A stretch of DNA of 64,000 bases from Microbacterium oxydans (GCF_026559675.1 NZ_CP092891.1:1984001-2048000); one strand, 5' to 3'; positions 18,696-26,689 are shown, numbered from the stretch's first letter. A program made the numbers and translations. Notes: generated by a model not told the origin, from the letters alone.

Positions 18696-19301
18696 GTGAC
18701 CGAGTCCAGGAAGCCAGCCGTCGTCCGCGGCTTCGCCGCCTCGTCACTGGCCATCTTCGTCGCACTCGCGGGGCACGTCTCCGGCGGCGGCCAGATGCCC
18801 GGCGCCCTCGGCATCCTCGTGCCGTGGATGTTCTCGTTCATGATCTGCGTGCTGCTGGCCGGCCGCAGGCTGTCACTGATCCGGCTCGGGCTCTCCGTCG
18901 CGATCAGCCAGTTCCTGTTCCACACCCTCTTCGTCCTCGGCACCGTCACGCCCTCGGGCGTCTCCGCACCGCACGTGCACGGCGCACCGCTCGTGATCCC
19001 GGCGACGCCCGGCATCCCCGAGGCTGTCACCGCCGACGCGTCCATGTGGCTCGGGCACGGTCTCGCGGCCCTGCTGACGGTGGCGGCCCTCCATCGGGGC
19101 GAGCGCCTGATCCTGGCGGCGCGCGAGCTCGCGGTGCAACTGGTCCGTTGGGTGCGTCGCCGGGTCGATCTCGTGCTGGTGCTGCCGGTCCTCCGCGCGG
19201 TGCGCACTCCCCGCGGCCGCTTCGCGGTGTCCGCGGCCGATGACCTCCTGCTCCTCGCCACTCTTCGGGGTCGAGCCCCACCTCTCACCGCTGCGATCTG
19301 A
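18696..19301 (+). CDS. Multi-pass membrane protein upstream of copC
   Basis: I do not recognise a named family with certainty. The 201-residue protein begins at a GTG and has about five hydrophobic segments (residues 12-26, 37-55, 61-84, 115-130, and a weaker last one). A histidine pair in SAPHVHGAPL lies between segments and could bind metal. Similar small membrane proteins occur beside copper genes in Actinobacteria. It is 119 bases upstream of copC on the same strand, with two hairpin-forming sequences in between, so the link to copper handling rests on position alone. Confidence 0.7.
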   Translation: MTESRKPAVVRGFAASSLAIFVALAGHVSGGGQMPGALGILVPWMFSFMICVLLAGRRLSLIRLGLSVAISQFLFHTLFVLGTVTPSGVSAPHVHGAPLVIPATPGIPEAVTADASMWLGHGLAALLTVAALHRGERLILAARELAVQLVRWVRRRVDLVLVLPVLRAVRTPRGRFAVSAADDLLLLATLRGRAPPLTAAI

Positions 19302-19342
19302 TCCGCACCCGGGGCCGATTCGCGGACCCGTGGTGCGTCCCG

Positions 19343-19365
19343 CCGCGCGCGTCCGCTGCGCGCGG
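19343..19365 (+). terminator. GC-rich hairpin between the membrane protein and copC
   Basis: Arms CCGCGCGC (19343-19350) and GCGCGCGG (19358-19365) with a 7-base loop are followed by TTCTG. It may end transcription of the upstream gene, but the T run is weak. Confidence 0.4.
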
Positions 19366-19383
19366 TTCTGAAAGCACGCATGC

Positions 19384-19401
19384 ACGTCGCACGCGCGACG
19401 T
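19384..19401. promoter_or_regulatory. Inverted repeat just upstream of copC
   Basis: ACGTCGC (19384-19390) and GCGACGT (19395-19401) form a 7-base inverted repeat ending 19 bases before the copC start. It could be an operator or a leader hairpin near the ribosome binding site. There is no direct evidence of function. Confidence 0.35.
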
Positions 19402-19420
19402 CTGATGAGAGGCCATTCCC

Positions 19421-20035
19421 ATGTCCCCTGTCCGCAGGATCGCGGCCGGGCTGGCGCTGGCGACGGTCGCGACCTTCGCGATCGCCACGCCGGCATCCGC
19501 CCACGACCAGCTGATCTCCAGCACGCCCGCTGCCGATGAACGGCTGGCGACCCCGCCCGAGAGCATCGCGATGACGTTCTCCGGCGAACTCCTGGTCCTC
19601 GACGCGTCTCTGACCGGGGCCGTCGTCCTCGTCGTCGACGCGTCGGGCGAGGACTGGGTCGCCGGAGATGTCACGGTGGACGGGCGCACGGTCACCGCCC
19701 CGCTCGCCGCGGGGATGCCGGTCGCCGGGTACCAGGTGCGGTGGCAGGTCGTGTCGGAAGACGGCCATCCGATCGCCGGGGTCATCCCCTTCACGGTCGG
19801 CGACGCCGATCCGATGGAGGCGGCGACGACCGGTGGCGGAGTGGACGCTCCCCCGGAACCGTCAGAGCAACCGGATCAGAACGCAGGATCAAGCGGCACC
19901 GTGAGGGTGCTGCTCATCGGCGCGGGCGGAGCGGCTGTCGCCGTCCTCACGCTCGTGCTCGTTCGTTTCCTTCGCCGTCCCCGGACGGCAGCCGCACCGC
20001 CGGAGACCGGCGGTTCCGCGGCAGATGACCTGTGA
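19421..20035 (+). CDS. Secreted CopC-domain copper-binding protein with C-terminal anchor
   Basis: The 204-residue protein has a signal peptide ending TPASA, so the mature chain starts at H28, the amino-terminal Cu(II) ligand of CopC proteins. The beta-sandwich domain holds STPAADERLATPPESIAMTF and the second ligand region VSEDGHPIAGVIPF (H116). A Pro/Glu/Gln linker leads to a membrane segment (about 162-182) and a basic tail. It should hold copper on the outer face of the membrane. It is followed by a PCuAC lipoprotein and a Tat-dependent peroxidase, all spaced for one operon. Confidence 0.92.
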   Translation: MSPVRRIAAGLALATVATFAIATPASAHDQLISSTPAADERLATPPESIAMTFSGELLVLDASLTGAVVLVVDASGEDWVAGDVTVDGRTVTAPLAAGMPVAGYQVRWQVVSEDGHPIAGVIPFTVGDADPMEAATTGGGVDAPPEPSEQPDQNAGSSGTVRVLLIGAGGAAVAVLTLVLVRFLRRPRTAAAPPETGGSAADDL

Positions 20036-20046
20036 AAGGCACCATT

Positions 20047-20583
20047 GTGAACACCACCACCAGAACCCTTCCCCGCCTCGTGGCCGTGATCGCGGTCTCC
20101 GTGCTCGCCCTGACCGGCTGCGCCCCCGAGAACGCGCCGGTCAAGACCGAGACCGTCCCGGCGGGCGAGGTCGTGACGATCGACGACGCCTGGGTGAAGT
20201 CCGCCGACGAGGGCATGTCCGCTGCTTTCGGGAAGCTCGTCAACACGGGCGAGGATGACGTGACCGTCGTCTCGGTCGCGTCGGAGGCCTCCCCCATGCT
20301 CGAACTCCACGAGACGGTCGAGAACGAAGCCGGGGAGATGGTGATGCGCGAGATCGAGGGCGGCTTCGTCATCCCCGCCGGAGGCAAGCTCGCCCTGGAG
20401 CCCGGCGCGAATCACATCATGATGATGGATCTGACCGGCCCGCTCGTCGCCGGCAGCGACGTCACCTTCACACTCACGTTCGCCGACGACTCGACGTACG
20501 AGTTCTCCGCACCCGTCAAGGACTATTCCGGGGCGAACGAGAACTACGAGGGCGGCGAAGAGCACGAGGGCATGGATCACTGA
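20047..20583 (+). CDS. PCuAC-type copper chaperone lipoprotein
   Basis: PCuAC proteins carry Cu(I) outside the cell and deliver it to cuproenzymes. The 178-residue protein has a lipobox ALTGC (C25) and the copper site built from H88 (LELHETV), M98 or M100, and H123-x-M125 (ANHIMMMDL). The C-terminal tail is rich in Glu and His. The GTG at 20047 is preferred because GAAAGG lies seven bases upstream; a GTG at 20032 would overlap the copC stop and lacks a site. The stop shares one base with the ATG of the peroxidase gene. Confidence 0.92.
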   Translation: MNTTTRTLPRLVAVIAVSVLALTGCAPENAPVKTETVPAGEVVTIDDAWVKSADEGMSAAFGKLVNTGEDDVTVVSVASEASPMLELHETVENEAGEMVMREIEGGFVIPAGGKLALEPGANHIMMMDLTGPLVAGSDVTFTLTFADDSTYEFSAPVKDYSGANENYEGGEEHEGMDH

Positions 20584-21809
20584 TGACGGCGCCCGCTGAG
20601 GGCGCCCGTTCCCGCCGCGCCGGGTCGACCCGGCGGCAGTTCCTCCTCGGAGGAGCTGTCGCCGGTGTCGGCGCGGTCGCGGCCGTGGGAGCGGACATCG
20701 CCCTGAACCGTCCGGACACCGATACCGGTCCCGCCGTCGCGCCGATGAACGGTGATGAGACCGTGCCGTTCTTCGGCGTGCATCAGGCCGGCATCGACAC
20801 GGCCGCCCAGGCGCACGGCATCTTCGTCGGCCTCGATCTTCACGATGACGTCGACCGCGAGGCGCTCACCCGCCTCCTGCGCATCCTGTCGGATGATGCC
20901 GCTCGTCTGACGCAGGGGCTTCCGGCGCTCGCCGACTCGGAACCGGAGCTCGCGCTCTCCCCCGCTCGCCTCACGGTCACCTTCGGCTTCGGTCCGGGGG
21001 TCGTGCAGCGTGCGGAGGGCGTGGCACCCCCGTGGCTCGCGCCTCTTCCCGCATTCGGGGTGGATCGGCTGCGCCCCGAGTTCTCCGACGGCGATCTCCT
21101 GCTGCAGATCGCCGGTGACGATCCGCTCACGGTCGCCCACGCGACGCGCATGCTGTTGAAGGACGCCCGCGGGTTCGCGAGCATCCGATGGACCCAGCAG
21201 GGTTTTCGGCGGGCATACGGAACCGAGCGGCCGGGGACGACGATGCGCAACCTGTTCGGGCAGGTCGACGGCACGACCAACCCGCAGCCGGGGACAGCGG
21301 ACTTCGATCGGGTCGTCTGGACGGACCGGGGGTGGCTCACCGGCGGCACCGGCGCGGTGATCCGACGGATCCACATGGACCTCGACAAGTGGGATCGGCT
21401 GGACCGCAGCGGACGCGATGCCTCCGTGGGACGGACGCTGTCGAACGGCGCCCCGCTCACCGGGAGCGAGGAGTTCGACGAGCCGGACTTCGACGCCACC
21501 ACGGCGATCGGCTTTCCGGTGATCCCGCCGTTCGCGCACATCCGGCGCGCTCGCGGTGAGGGGCGGGAGCGCATCTTCCGGCGCGCGTACAACTACGACG
21601 AACGTCCGGCCGGCGGCGACGTCTCGGAGTCGGGGTTGATCTTCGTCTCGTTCCAGGCCGATATCGAGCGTCAGTTCGTTCCGATGCAGCGACGGCTCGA
21701 TGAGCTCGATCTGCTCAACGAGTGGACGGTGCCGATCGGCTCCGCCGTGTTCGCGATCCCGCCCGGATGCGCGGAGGGAGGCTTCGTCGGCGACACGCTG
21801 CTCACGTGA
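20583..21809 (+). CDS. Tat-exported DyP-type haem peroxidase
   Basis: The 408-residue protein starts with a twin-arginine signal (STRRQFLLGG, R17-R18). The family motif GQVDG (G226-G230, catalytic D229) and the proximal haem histidine candidate H319 in PPFAHIRR are present. It belongs to the EfeB/DtpA group. In Streptomyces lividans the DyP peroxidase DtpA is encoded beside CopC and PCuAC-type genes and takes part in copper-dependent maturation of the oxidase GlxA; the same three-gene order appears here. An alternative role, EfeB-like iron handling, is less likely because efeU and efeO are absent. Confidence 0.93.
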   Translation: MTAPAEGARSRRAGSTRRQFLLGGAVAGVGAVAAVGADIALNRPDTDTGPAVAPMNGDETVPFFGVHQAGIDTAAQAHGIFVGLDLHDDVDREALTRLLRILSDDAARLTQGLPALADSEPELALSPARLTVTFGFGPGVVQRAEGVAPPWLAPLPAFGVDRLRPEFSDGDLLLQIAGDDPLTVAHATRMLLKDARGFASIRWTQQGFRRAYGTERPGTTMRNLFGQVDGTTNPQPGTADFDRVVWTDRGWLTGGTGAVIRRIHMDLDKWDRLDRSGRDASVGRTLSNGAPLTGSEEFDEPDFDATTAIGFPVIPPFAHIRRARGEGRERIFRRAYNYDERPAGGDVSESGLIFVSFQADIERQFVPMQRRLDELDLLNEWTVPIGSAVFAIPPGCAEGGFVGDTLLT

Positions 21810-21835
21810 CGAGGCGGTGGTCGGCCCCGCCGTGA

Positions 21836-22774
21836 TCACTCCGTCGGGAGCGCCGGCTCCGGGAAGGGCATGACTCGACGCCGGTGCTCCAGCGGCGACC
21901 GTCCGAAGCGCCGGCGGAAGGCCCGCGTGAGTGCCGTCCTGTCGCCGTACCCGTGGTCGTGCGCGAGGGCGTCCAGCGACGGCAGGGCTGCTCGCGCGCT
22001 CAGCCGCCGGGCGACGGCGGTGAGTCGCGCGTCGCGGAGGGCGGCGATCGGGCTGGTGCCGATCGCGCGGAACTCGCGGTGCAGGGTCCGGGGGCTGGTG
22101 CCGAGTCCTGCCGCCATCGAGTCGAGATCGAGCTCCGGATCCGCGAGATGGTCTTCGAGATACAGCAGGGCCGCGGTGAGGACCGGGGATCGTGTCGCCT
22201 GCACCTGTCGTGCTTGCGTGATGTTGAGTGCAACCTGGGTGAGGAGCGCGACCACGAGGTTCTCGAGCTCCTGGTCGCGAGCGGCGTCCGGTTCCTCATC
22301 GTCCGGCGCATCGATGAGCGCGTCGATCGCGGTCCAGATCGTGGCGTTGACCAGGGAGGGCGGCGACGGGGTGTCGATCGCGGCGAGGAGGTCGGCGATC
22401 GAGGTCGGGGCGAACAGCCGGAGGGGGACGAGCACCTGCGACAACTCGCCGTCGTCGATGACGAAGTCGTACGGGCGCGTGGAGAGCATCAGGACGCATT
22501 CGCCCGCCGCCACGGTGTAAGTCTGTCCGCTGAACGCCACGTTCAGTGCGCCGCTGATCGCCCGGTAGAACGCGATCAACGGGGTGTCGGAGCGCTGAGG
22601 CGGCGTCGACCTCAACCGGATGGTCCCCATCGTGGCCCGCTCGACCACGAGCTCGCCGTAACGGCGCTTGTGCTGACGCCCCCGGAAGGCGGCGGGATCC
22701 GGGGCGGACGCCTTCGCCCTCCCGATCAGCCGGTGGACATCAGCCACGCCGACGTCGATGCTCCCCATGCCCAT
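21836..22774 (-). CDS. AraC-family transcriptional regulator
   Basis: The 312-residue protein has an N-terminal cupin-like/AraC-binding-like domain (GELVVERATMGTIRLR, TYTVAAGECVLMLST) and a C-terminal AraC double helix-turn-helix: LDLDSMAAGLGTSPRTLHREFRAIGTSPI and the second part AHDHGYGDRTALTRAFRRRFGRSPLEHRR. The N-terminal domain resembles AraC_binding_2 regulators. It is convergent with the peroxidase gene (26 bases apart) and diverges from no gene in this window, so its targets are unclear. Confidence 0.92.
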   Translation of the reverse strand: MGMGSIDVGVADVHRLIGRAKASAPDPAAFRGRQHKRRYGELVVERATMGTIRLRSTPPQRSDTPLIAFYRAISGALNVAFSGQTYTVAAGECVLMLSTRPYDFVIDDGELSQVLVPLRLFAPTSIADLLAAIDTPSPPSLVNATIWTAIDALIDAPDDEEPDAARDQELENLVVALLTQVALNITQARQVQATRSPVLTAALLYLEDHLADPELDLDSMAAGLGTSPRTLHREFRAIGTSPIAALRDARLTAVARRLSARAALPSLDALAHDHGYGDRTALTRAFRRRFGRSPLEHRRRVMPFPEPALPTE

Positions 22775-22874
22775 CCCCCTCGTAGACCGACATCTGAGAG
22801 TCAGTATGCCCGCAAGGCAGGGATCCGGAACAGATTAGAGGGCACTCGAGAAGCGGAAGGACCGCCGGGTACGC

Positions 22875-22902
22875 AAAAACCCCCGGGAGAACCGGGGGTT
22901 TG
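22875..22902 (-). terminator. Rho-independent terminator of the tRNA operon
   Basis: On the minus strand CCCCCGG and CCGGGGG form a stem with a short TTCTC loop, followed by five T residues. It lies directly after the tRNA-Val gene and ends the three-tRNA transcript. Confidence 0.85.
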
Positions 22903-22906
22903 TCTG

Positions 22907-22978
22907 TGCGCGATACTGGGATCGAACCAGTGACCTCTTCCGTGTCAGGGAAGCGCGCTACCGCTGCGCCAATCGCGC
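22907..22978 (-). tRNA. tRNA-Val(GAC)
   Basis: The minus strand folds into a cloverleaf with acceptor arms GCGCGAT/ATCGCGC, anticodon stem CTTCC/GGAAG around a loop CTGACAC (anticodon GAC, reading GUC/GUU valine codons) and T arm ACTGG-TTCGATC-CCAGT. Discriminator base A; CCA is not encoded. It is the third and last tRNA of the minus-strand transcript Gly-Cys-Val. Confidence 0.95.
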
Positions 22979-23005
22979 CCGTTGGGGCTATTCAGTTTTC
23001 CCGTG

Positions 23006-23076
23006 AGGTGGCGACGGGATTCGAACCCGTGTAAACGGCTTTGCAGGCCGGTGCCTAGCCGCTCGGCCACGCCACC
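23006..23076 (-). tRNA. tRNA-Cys(GCA)
   Basis: The cloverleaf has acceptor arms GGTGGCG/CGCCACC, an anticodon loop CTGCAAA (anticodon GCA, cysteine) and a T loop GGTTCGAATCCC. Discriminator base T; CCA is not encoded. It is the second tRNA in the minus-strand transcript. Confidence 0.95.
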
Positions 23077-23130
23077 GTGTGGATTGACCCCACGTGCAGA
23101 TGATCTTCCGAAGAAGACCTTCTCCACTCG

Positions 23131-23203
23131 AGCGGATGACGAGACTCGAACTCGCGACCCCAACCTTGGCAAGGTTGTGCGCTACCAACTGCGCTACATC
23201 CGC
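23131..23203 (-). tRNA. tRNA-Gly(GCC)
   Basis: The cloverleaf has acceptor arms GCGGATG/CATCCGC, anticodon stem CAACC/GGTTG around loop TTGCCAA (anticodon GCC, glycine) and T arm with AGTTCGAGTCT. Discriminator base T. It is the first tRNA after the promoter at 23237-23265. Confidence 0.95.
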
Positions 23204-23236
23204 ATTTTGTTCCCGGTTGTCCCGGGCACTCATGAA

Positions 23237-23265
23237 ACATTAGCCGAAGATCTGCCCTCTGCCAA
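23237..23265 (-). promoter_or_regulatory. Sigma-70-type promoter for the tRNA Gly-Cys-Val operon
   Basis: Reading the minus strand, TTGGCA (23260-23265) and TAATGT (23237-23242) are separated by exactly 17 bases, a close match to the housekeeping consensus. The predicted transcript would start about 25-30 bases before tRNA-Gly. Confidence 0.75.
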
Positions 23266-23354
23266 ACCGGTAGCGAATCTCGCGCGTGTCTCCCCGAGTG
23301 GTCCTCACAGCCTCCGAGCGTCCGGTAGTATCGGTTGACGTACCCCACGGGTAT

Positions 23355-23430
23355 GGGCGATTGGCGCAGTTGGTAGCGCGCTTCCTTCACACGGAAGAGG
23401 TCATCGGTTCGAGTCCGGTATCGCCCACCA
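23355..23430 (+). tRNA. tRNA-Val(CAC), CCA encoded
   Basis: The cloverleaf has acceptor arms GGGCGAT/ATCGCCC, anticodon stem CTTCC/GGAAG around loop TTCACAC (anticodon CAC, reading GUG) and T arm ATCGG-TTCGAGT-CCGGT; it ends A-CCA with CCA encoded in the DNA, unlike its neighbours. A weak TAGTAT -10 element lies at 23326-23331. The body resembles the tRNA-Val(GAC) on the other strand. Confidence 0.95.
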
Positions 23431-23434
23431 CAAG

Positions 23435-23456
23435 CCCCCGATCGTTCGGGGGTTTT
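23435..23456 (+). terminator. Terminator after tRNA-Val(CAC)
   Basis: CCCCCGA and TCGGGGG arms around TCGT are followed by TTTT directly downstream of the tRNA, a standard Rho-independent stop. Confidence 0.88.
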
Positions 23457-23502
23457 CCTGTTCTCCGGGCACCCTGACCCCGCTCACGCTAACGTCGGTG
23501 GC

Positions 23503-23868
23503 ATGACGTCGACTGTCGAGAGCACGCCCGTCGCCGCCCGGCTTCCCTTCCCTCGGGTGCTGATCATCACCGCGACGCTGCTCGCGGGCGGGACGATCGC
23601 GATGATCTGGATCGCCGCGGTCCCCTGGGGGCCGCTCGTCTGCCCCGCGGTCTACCCCTCGCCTCCGAACTGTCAGGAGTCCCAGAGAATCGGCAGCGGC
23701 CTCGTCGCTTCGGTCTGCGTGAGCATCGTGTACCTCGCGACGTTCCTCACGGCGCTCCGCCGCACACCCGCGAGCAGAGCGATGTCCGTCGTCGGCCTCA
23801 TCGCGCTGGTGCTCGCTCCTGTCGTCTCCTACCTGAGCGTCGCGTGGGCGCCCGGCTTCACGGTCTGA
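23503..23868 (+). CDS. Small membrane protein of unknown function
   Basis: The 121-residue protein has three predicted membrane segments (about residues 19-40, 65-84 and 94-115). Between the first two is an outside loop with two cysteines (VCPAVYPSPPNCQES) that could form a disulfide. No family was recognised. Its 3' end overlaps the convergent gene at 23829 by 40 bases. The next gene has a similar cysteine-containing first loop, but no sequence relationship is evident. Confidence 0.7.
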   Translation: MTSTVESTPVAARLPFPRVLIITATLLAGGTIAMIWIAAVPWGPLVCPAVYPSPPNCQESQRIGSGLVASVCVSIVYLATFLTALRRTPASRAMSVVGLIALVLAPVVSYLSVAWAPGFTV

Positions 23869-24311
23869 CCCCGCACGACCTCGCCCGACCGGTCACGGAG
23901 CAGCACGCCGACGGCGACCAGCACGCCCGCCACCACGAACGCGGTCGCCTGCGTGTATCCGGTCCCCGGCGGCACATCCCAGTGCCCACCGGCGAATTCG
24001 AGCCACAGCAGGTACTCGGTCAGCGCGTTCATGACGAGCACGACCACGAGAGCCGACACCGCGAGCGTCCGCTGTCGGCCGCGTACCGACGCCAGGAGCG
24101 CCCCGACGCAGAGCGCCAGGCAGAGCAGCCAGAGCATCTGGAGCGTGGCGAGATGTCCGGGCTGATCCATCGCCCGAAGACAGGGTTCGAGGGTCTGATC
24201 CGCCGCGCACGGTGACCACGCCGCACGGGTCGCGGTGATGCCCAGCGCTCCCGCCGTGAGCAGACCGACGGCGCACACCGCGGAGATGAACGTGCGAAAA
24301 CCGGTCATCAT
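23829..24311 (-). CDS. Small membrane protein of unknown function
   Basis: The protein has about 160 residues with four hydrophobic segments (about residues 5-24, 56-74, 82-102 and 121-140). The first outer loop contains CAADQTLEPCLRAMD, a possible disulfide loop. Several starts are possible (GTG 24335, ATG 24320, 24311, 24308); 24311 is chosen because GGGGG lies eight bases upstream. It is convergent with, and overlaps by 40 bases, the preceding membrane protein gene. No function can be assigned. Confidence 0.65.
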   Translation of the reverse strand: MMTGFRTFISAVCAVGLLTAGALGITATRAAWSPCAADQTLEPCLRAMDQPGHLATLQMLWLLCLALCVGALLASVRGRQRTLAVSALVVVLVMNALTEYLLWLEFAGGHWDVPPGTGYTQATAFVVAGVLVAVGVLLRDRSGEVVRGQTVKPGAHATLR

Positions 24312-24394
24312 CGTCCCCATCCCCCGCTGCCCCACAGCATGCCCTCACGGTACGCGAGCGGATCGCATCCCGCCATCCCTGAGTTCGGCGCGCG

Positions 24395-25480
24395 TCATCC
24401 CCGGGGCACGTGCACCACGCGATCGTCGCCCGCCCTCGGGCTGCCCCGCCCATCGGTGTTGTTCGTCAGCACCCACAGCTCGCCGTCCGGGGCGACGACG
24501 ACGTCACGGAGCCTCCCGAGTTCCCCGACGAAGTGCTCCACCGAGGCGCCGAGATCGTCCAGGGGAACCTCGCGCAGCCGCTCCCCCCGCAGGTTCGCGA
24601 TGAAGATCGCCCCCGCGGTGATGGCGATGCCGCTCGGACTCGCCGCTTCGGGCGCCCACTGCTGCACGGGATCGATGAAGCCGTCGCGATCCGCGATGCC
24701 CTCCACGTCCGGCCACCCGTAGTTCCCACCGGCTTCGATCACGTTCAGCTCGTCCCAGGTGTCCTGTCCGAACTCGCTCGCATACATCGTGCCGTCGTCC
24801 GCCCACGCCAGGCCCTGCGGGTTCCGGTGACCGAGGCTGTAGACGGGCGAGCCCGCGAAGGGATTGTCATCCGGCACCGTCCCGTCCGGTGTGACACGGA
24901 GGATCTTGCCCGACAACGCGCGCGGGTCCTGAGCGCTCTCCCGATCCCCCGCATCGCCGACCGTCACGTACAGCATCCCGTCGGGACCGAAGGCGATCCG
25001 CCCGCCGTTGTGGTTGGTCGCGGACGCGAGGCCGGACAGGATCGTCTCCGGCTCACCGAGCTCCAGCGAGCCGGGCTTCCCGGACAGGGCGAATCGCTGC
25101 ACGCGGTTCTCGTCCGCCGCCGTGGAGTATGCGTACAGCCAGTCGCCGAAGACCGCGATGCCCAGCAGACCGCCCTCTCCCCGCGCCTCGACGCCGTCGA
25201 TCACTCCGACCTCGTGCAGGTCGCCCGTGTCGGAGATCTCGACGATGCGCGCGCTGTCGCGCTCGCTGAGCACGGCCGTCCCGTCATGGAAAGCGATCGA
25301 CCACGGCGCGGCGAGATCCTCGACGACGACGGTCTCCTGCCCCGACGCGATCGCTCCGGAGTCCGCCGGAAGCGTGGATGCGGACGGCACCGGTGAGGCC
25401 GGAGCGCAGGCCACCAACAGGGCGGTCGCCGCGCAGGCCGCGAGCCGGGCACCGACACGGAACCGCTCCGTCCTGGCCAT
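24395..25480 (-). CDS. PQQ-dependent sugar dehydrogenase-like lipoprotein
   Basis: The 361-residue protein has a signal peptide with lipobox LLVAC (C25) and a six-bladed beta-propeller of the soluble glucose/aldose sugar dehydrogenase (GSDH, YliI-like) type. Diagnostic stretches are DLAAPWSIAF, GEGGLLGIAVFGD, TNHNGGRIAFGPDGMLYVTVGDAG, LGHRNPQGLAW and GNYGWPDVEG. It should oxidise an aldose outside the cell using PQQ; no PQQ biosynthesis gene is in this window. The ATG at 25478-25480 is chosen because the signal peptide starts there. The neighbours give no pathway. Confidence 0.9.
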   Translation of the reverse strand: MARTERFRVGARLAACAATALLVACAPASPVPSASTLPADSGAIASGQETVVVEDLAAPWSIAFHDGTAVLSERDSARIVEISDTGDLHEVGVIDGVEARGEGGLLGIAVFGDWLYAYSTAADENRVQRFALSGKPGSLELGEPETILSGLASATNHNGGRIAFGPDGMLYVTVGDAGDRESAQDPRALSGKILRVTPDGTVPDDNPFAGSPVYSLGHRNPQGLAWADDGTMYASEFGQDTWDELNVIEAGGNYGWPDVEGIADRDGFIDPVQQWAPEAASPSGIAITAGAIFIANLRGERLREVPLDDLGASVEHFVGELGRLRDVVVAPDGELWVLTNNTDGRGSPRAGDDRVVHVPRG

Positions 25481-25594
25481 CCCCGCTCCCTTCGACCCGC
25501 TCACTCCGACACTAGGCGCGCCGTCACCCGCACAGAAGGGCTCCGCACCGATTCCCCGCCGAGCCGTGTCCGAAGGGGCGCGTAGTCTGCCGCG

Positions 25595-26053
25595 GTGCCG
25601 ACCATCGACTCGCTCCCCGGTCCCTGCGCGCTCTGCGGTGGAGCGCGGGGCGCCCGCAGCGACGGAGCCTGGTTCTGCGAGGACTGCGGCTGGCGATACG
25701 GCGACACCCCCGATCCGGATCTGCCGCTCCCCCGCGTCGACGTCGTCTACTACCTCCGCTACGACCGCCGGGTGAAGATCGGCACGTCCAGACGGCCTCG
25801 TCAACGGCTCGCGAGCATCATGCACGACGAGCTGCTCGCGTTCGAGCGGGGAGGACGGGCGGTCGAACAGCAGCGACATCGGGAGTTCGCGGCCATCCGT
25901 GAAGGCGGCGAGTGGTTCACCCTCACCGACGAGCTCCGCACCCACATCGCCGACCTCCGACGCGTCGGCGATCCCTGGCAGCTCTACGCCCGCTGGCTGA
26001 GCCGGGCGCTCCGGGGCGACGACGAGCCTCCGGCGGACGCCCCGGAGGCATGA
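25595..26053 (+). CDS. GIY-YIG (T5orf172/MUG113-like) protein with N-terminal zinc ribbon
   Basis: The 152-residue protein starts at GTG 25595. Residues 11-31 hold two CxxC pairs (C11, C14, C28, C31), a likely zinc ribbon. Residues 50-108 match the T5orf172 branch of GIY-YIG proteins: VVYYLRYDRRVKIGTSRRPRQRL, a glutamate and histidine in VEQQRHREF (E91, H95), and GEWFTL. Such domains occur in phage proteins and in some host proteins; here no phage gene is near. Nuclease activity is plausible but unproven. It is convergent with the next gene. Confidence 0.8.
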   Translation: MPTIDSLPGPCALCGGARGARSDGAWFCEDCGWRYGDTPDPDLPLPRVDVVYYLRYDRRVKIGTSRRPRQRLASIMHDELLAFERGGRAVEQQRHREFAAIREGGEWFTLTDELRTHIADLRRVGDPWQLYARWLSRALRGDDEPPADAPEA

Positions 26054-26111
26054 CGACGCCGGACGACCGCTTCGGGAAGCGCAGTCGCCCGGCATCGCGT
26101 CTCGCGTGGGA

Positions 26112-26498
26112 TCACGCCGTCGCGGCACGACCCCGGGTGGTCGCCGGCTGGGGCTGCGAGAACAGCACGACGACGATGACGGCGACACCGACGACGACGT
26201 GCGGGAGCCAGACGTTGAGAGCCTCGCCCGCGAAGCCGAAGATCCACGGCGAGAGCGCGAGGAACAGGCTGGCGACGATGTCGAACACGAGGTGCACGGG
26301 CATCGGGATGAAGCCGAAGGGGCCCCATTCGTACTTCGTGAACAGGCTGTAGACGATCAGTCCGACGCCGAGGACGATCGGGATGATGACGGCCGCTCCG
26401 CCCACGCTCGCGAATCCGAACAGCCAGGGCGCGGCGATCAGCGCGATGCCGACGATGTAGTCGAGGACTCCGTGGACCTTGGTGGGGATGAAACGCAT
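26112..26498 (-). CDS. SPW-repeat membrane protein
   Basis: The 128-residue protein contains two copies of the SPW-type repeat: IALIAAPWLFGFAS near residue 20 and LFLALSPWIFGFAGEALNVW near residue 80, each in a pair of membrane segments, for four segments in total. The family is found in bacteria and archaea; its role is not known. The ATG has GGAGGAATC directly upstream. It diverges from the ABC transporter operon with 191 bases between starts. Confidence 0.85.
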   Translation of the reverse strand: MRFIPTKVHGVLDYIVGIALIAAPWLFGFASVGGAAVIIPIVLGVGLIVYSLFTKYEWGPFGFIPMPVHLVFDIVASLFLALSPWIFGFAGEALNVWLPHVVVGVAVIVVVLFSQPQPATTRGRAATA

Positions 26499-26645
26499 GA
26501 TTCCTCCTTGTGTGGCGCCGCTGAACGCGACTCACCACTGGTTCGACGCCCTCCACGGATCGGATTGCGCCGGGTTCCGGCGTCGGTGACGGAATGTGAC
26601 GCCGCCGCGATCTGGGCCGCCGACGGAATCGATAGATTCATGAGC

Positions 26646-26664
26646 ATGTGCTTCCCGTGCACAT
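26646..26664. promoter_or_regulatory. Inverted repeat upstream of the ABC transporter operon
   Basis: ATGTGC (26646-26651) and GCACAT (26659-26664) form an inverted repeat with a 7-base spacer, just downstream of a TAGATT -10-like element at 26633-26638 and 25 bases before the start codon. A repressor site is possible; no regulator gene is adjacent. Confidence 0.4.
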
Positions 26665-26689
26665 CACCCGAACCCCCTGGAGCAAGATC

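Noticed and set aside
20032..20046. GTG at 20032 as start of the PCuAC gene
   Set aside because: It overlaps the copC stop and lacks a ribosome-binding site; GTG at 20047 has GAAAGG at good spacing.
22907..23430. tRNA cluster as an integration site for a mobile element
   Set aside because: No integrase, no repeated tRNA 3' end and no foreign-looking gene cargo were found on either side.
26499..26689. Possible TPP riboswitch upstream of the NMT1/THI5-like importer
   Set aside because: The conserved CTGAGA and related thi-box elements are absent, and no thiamine gene is linked.
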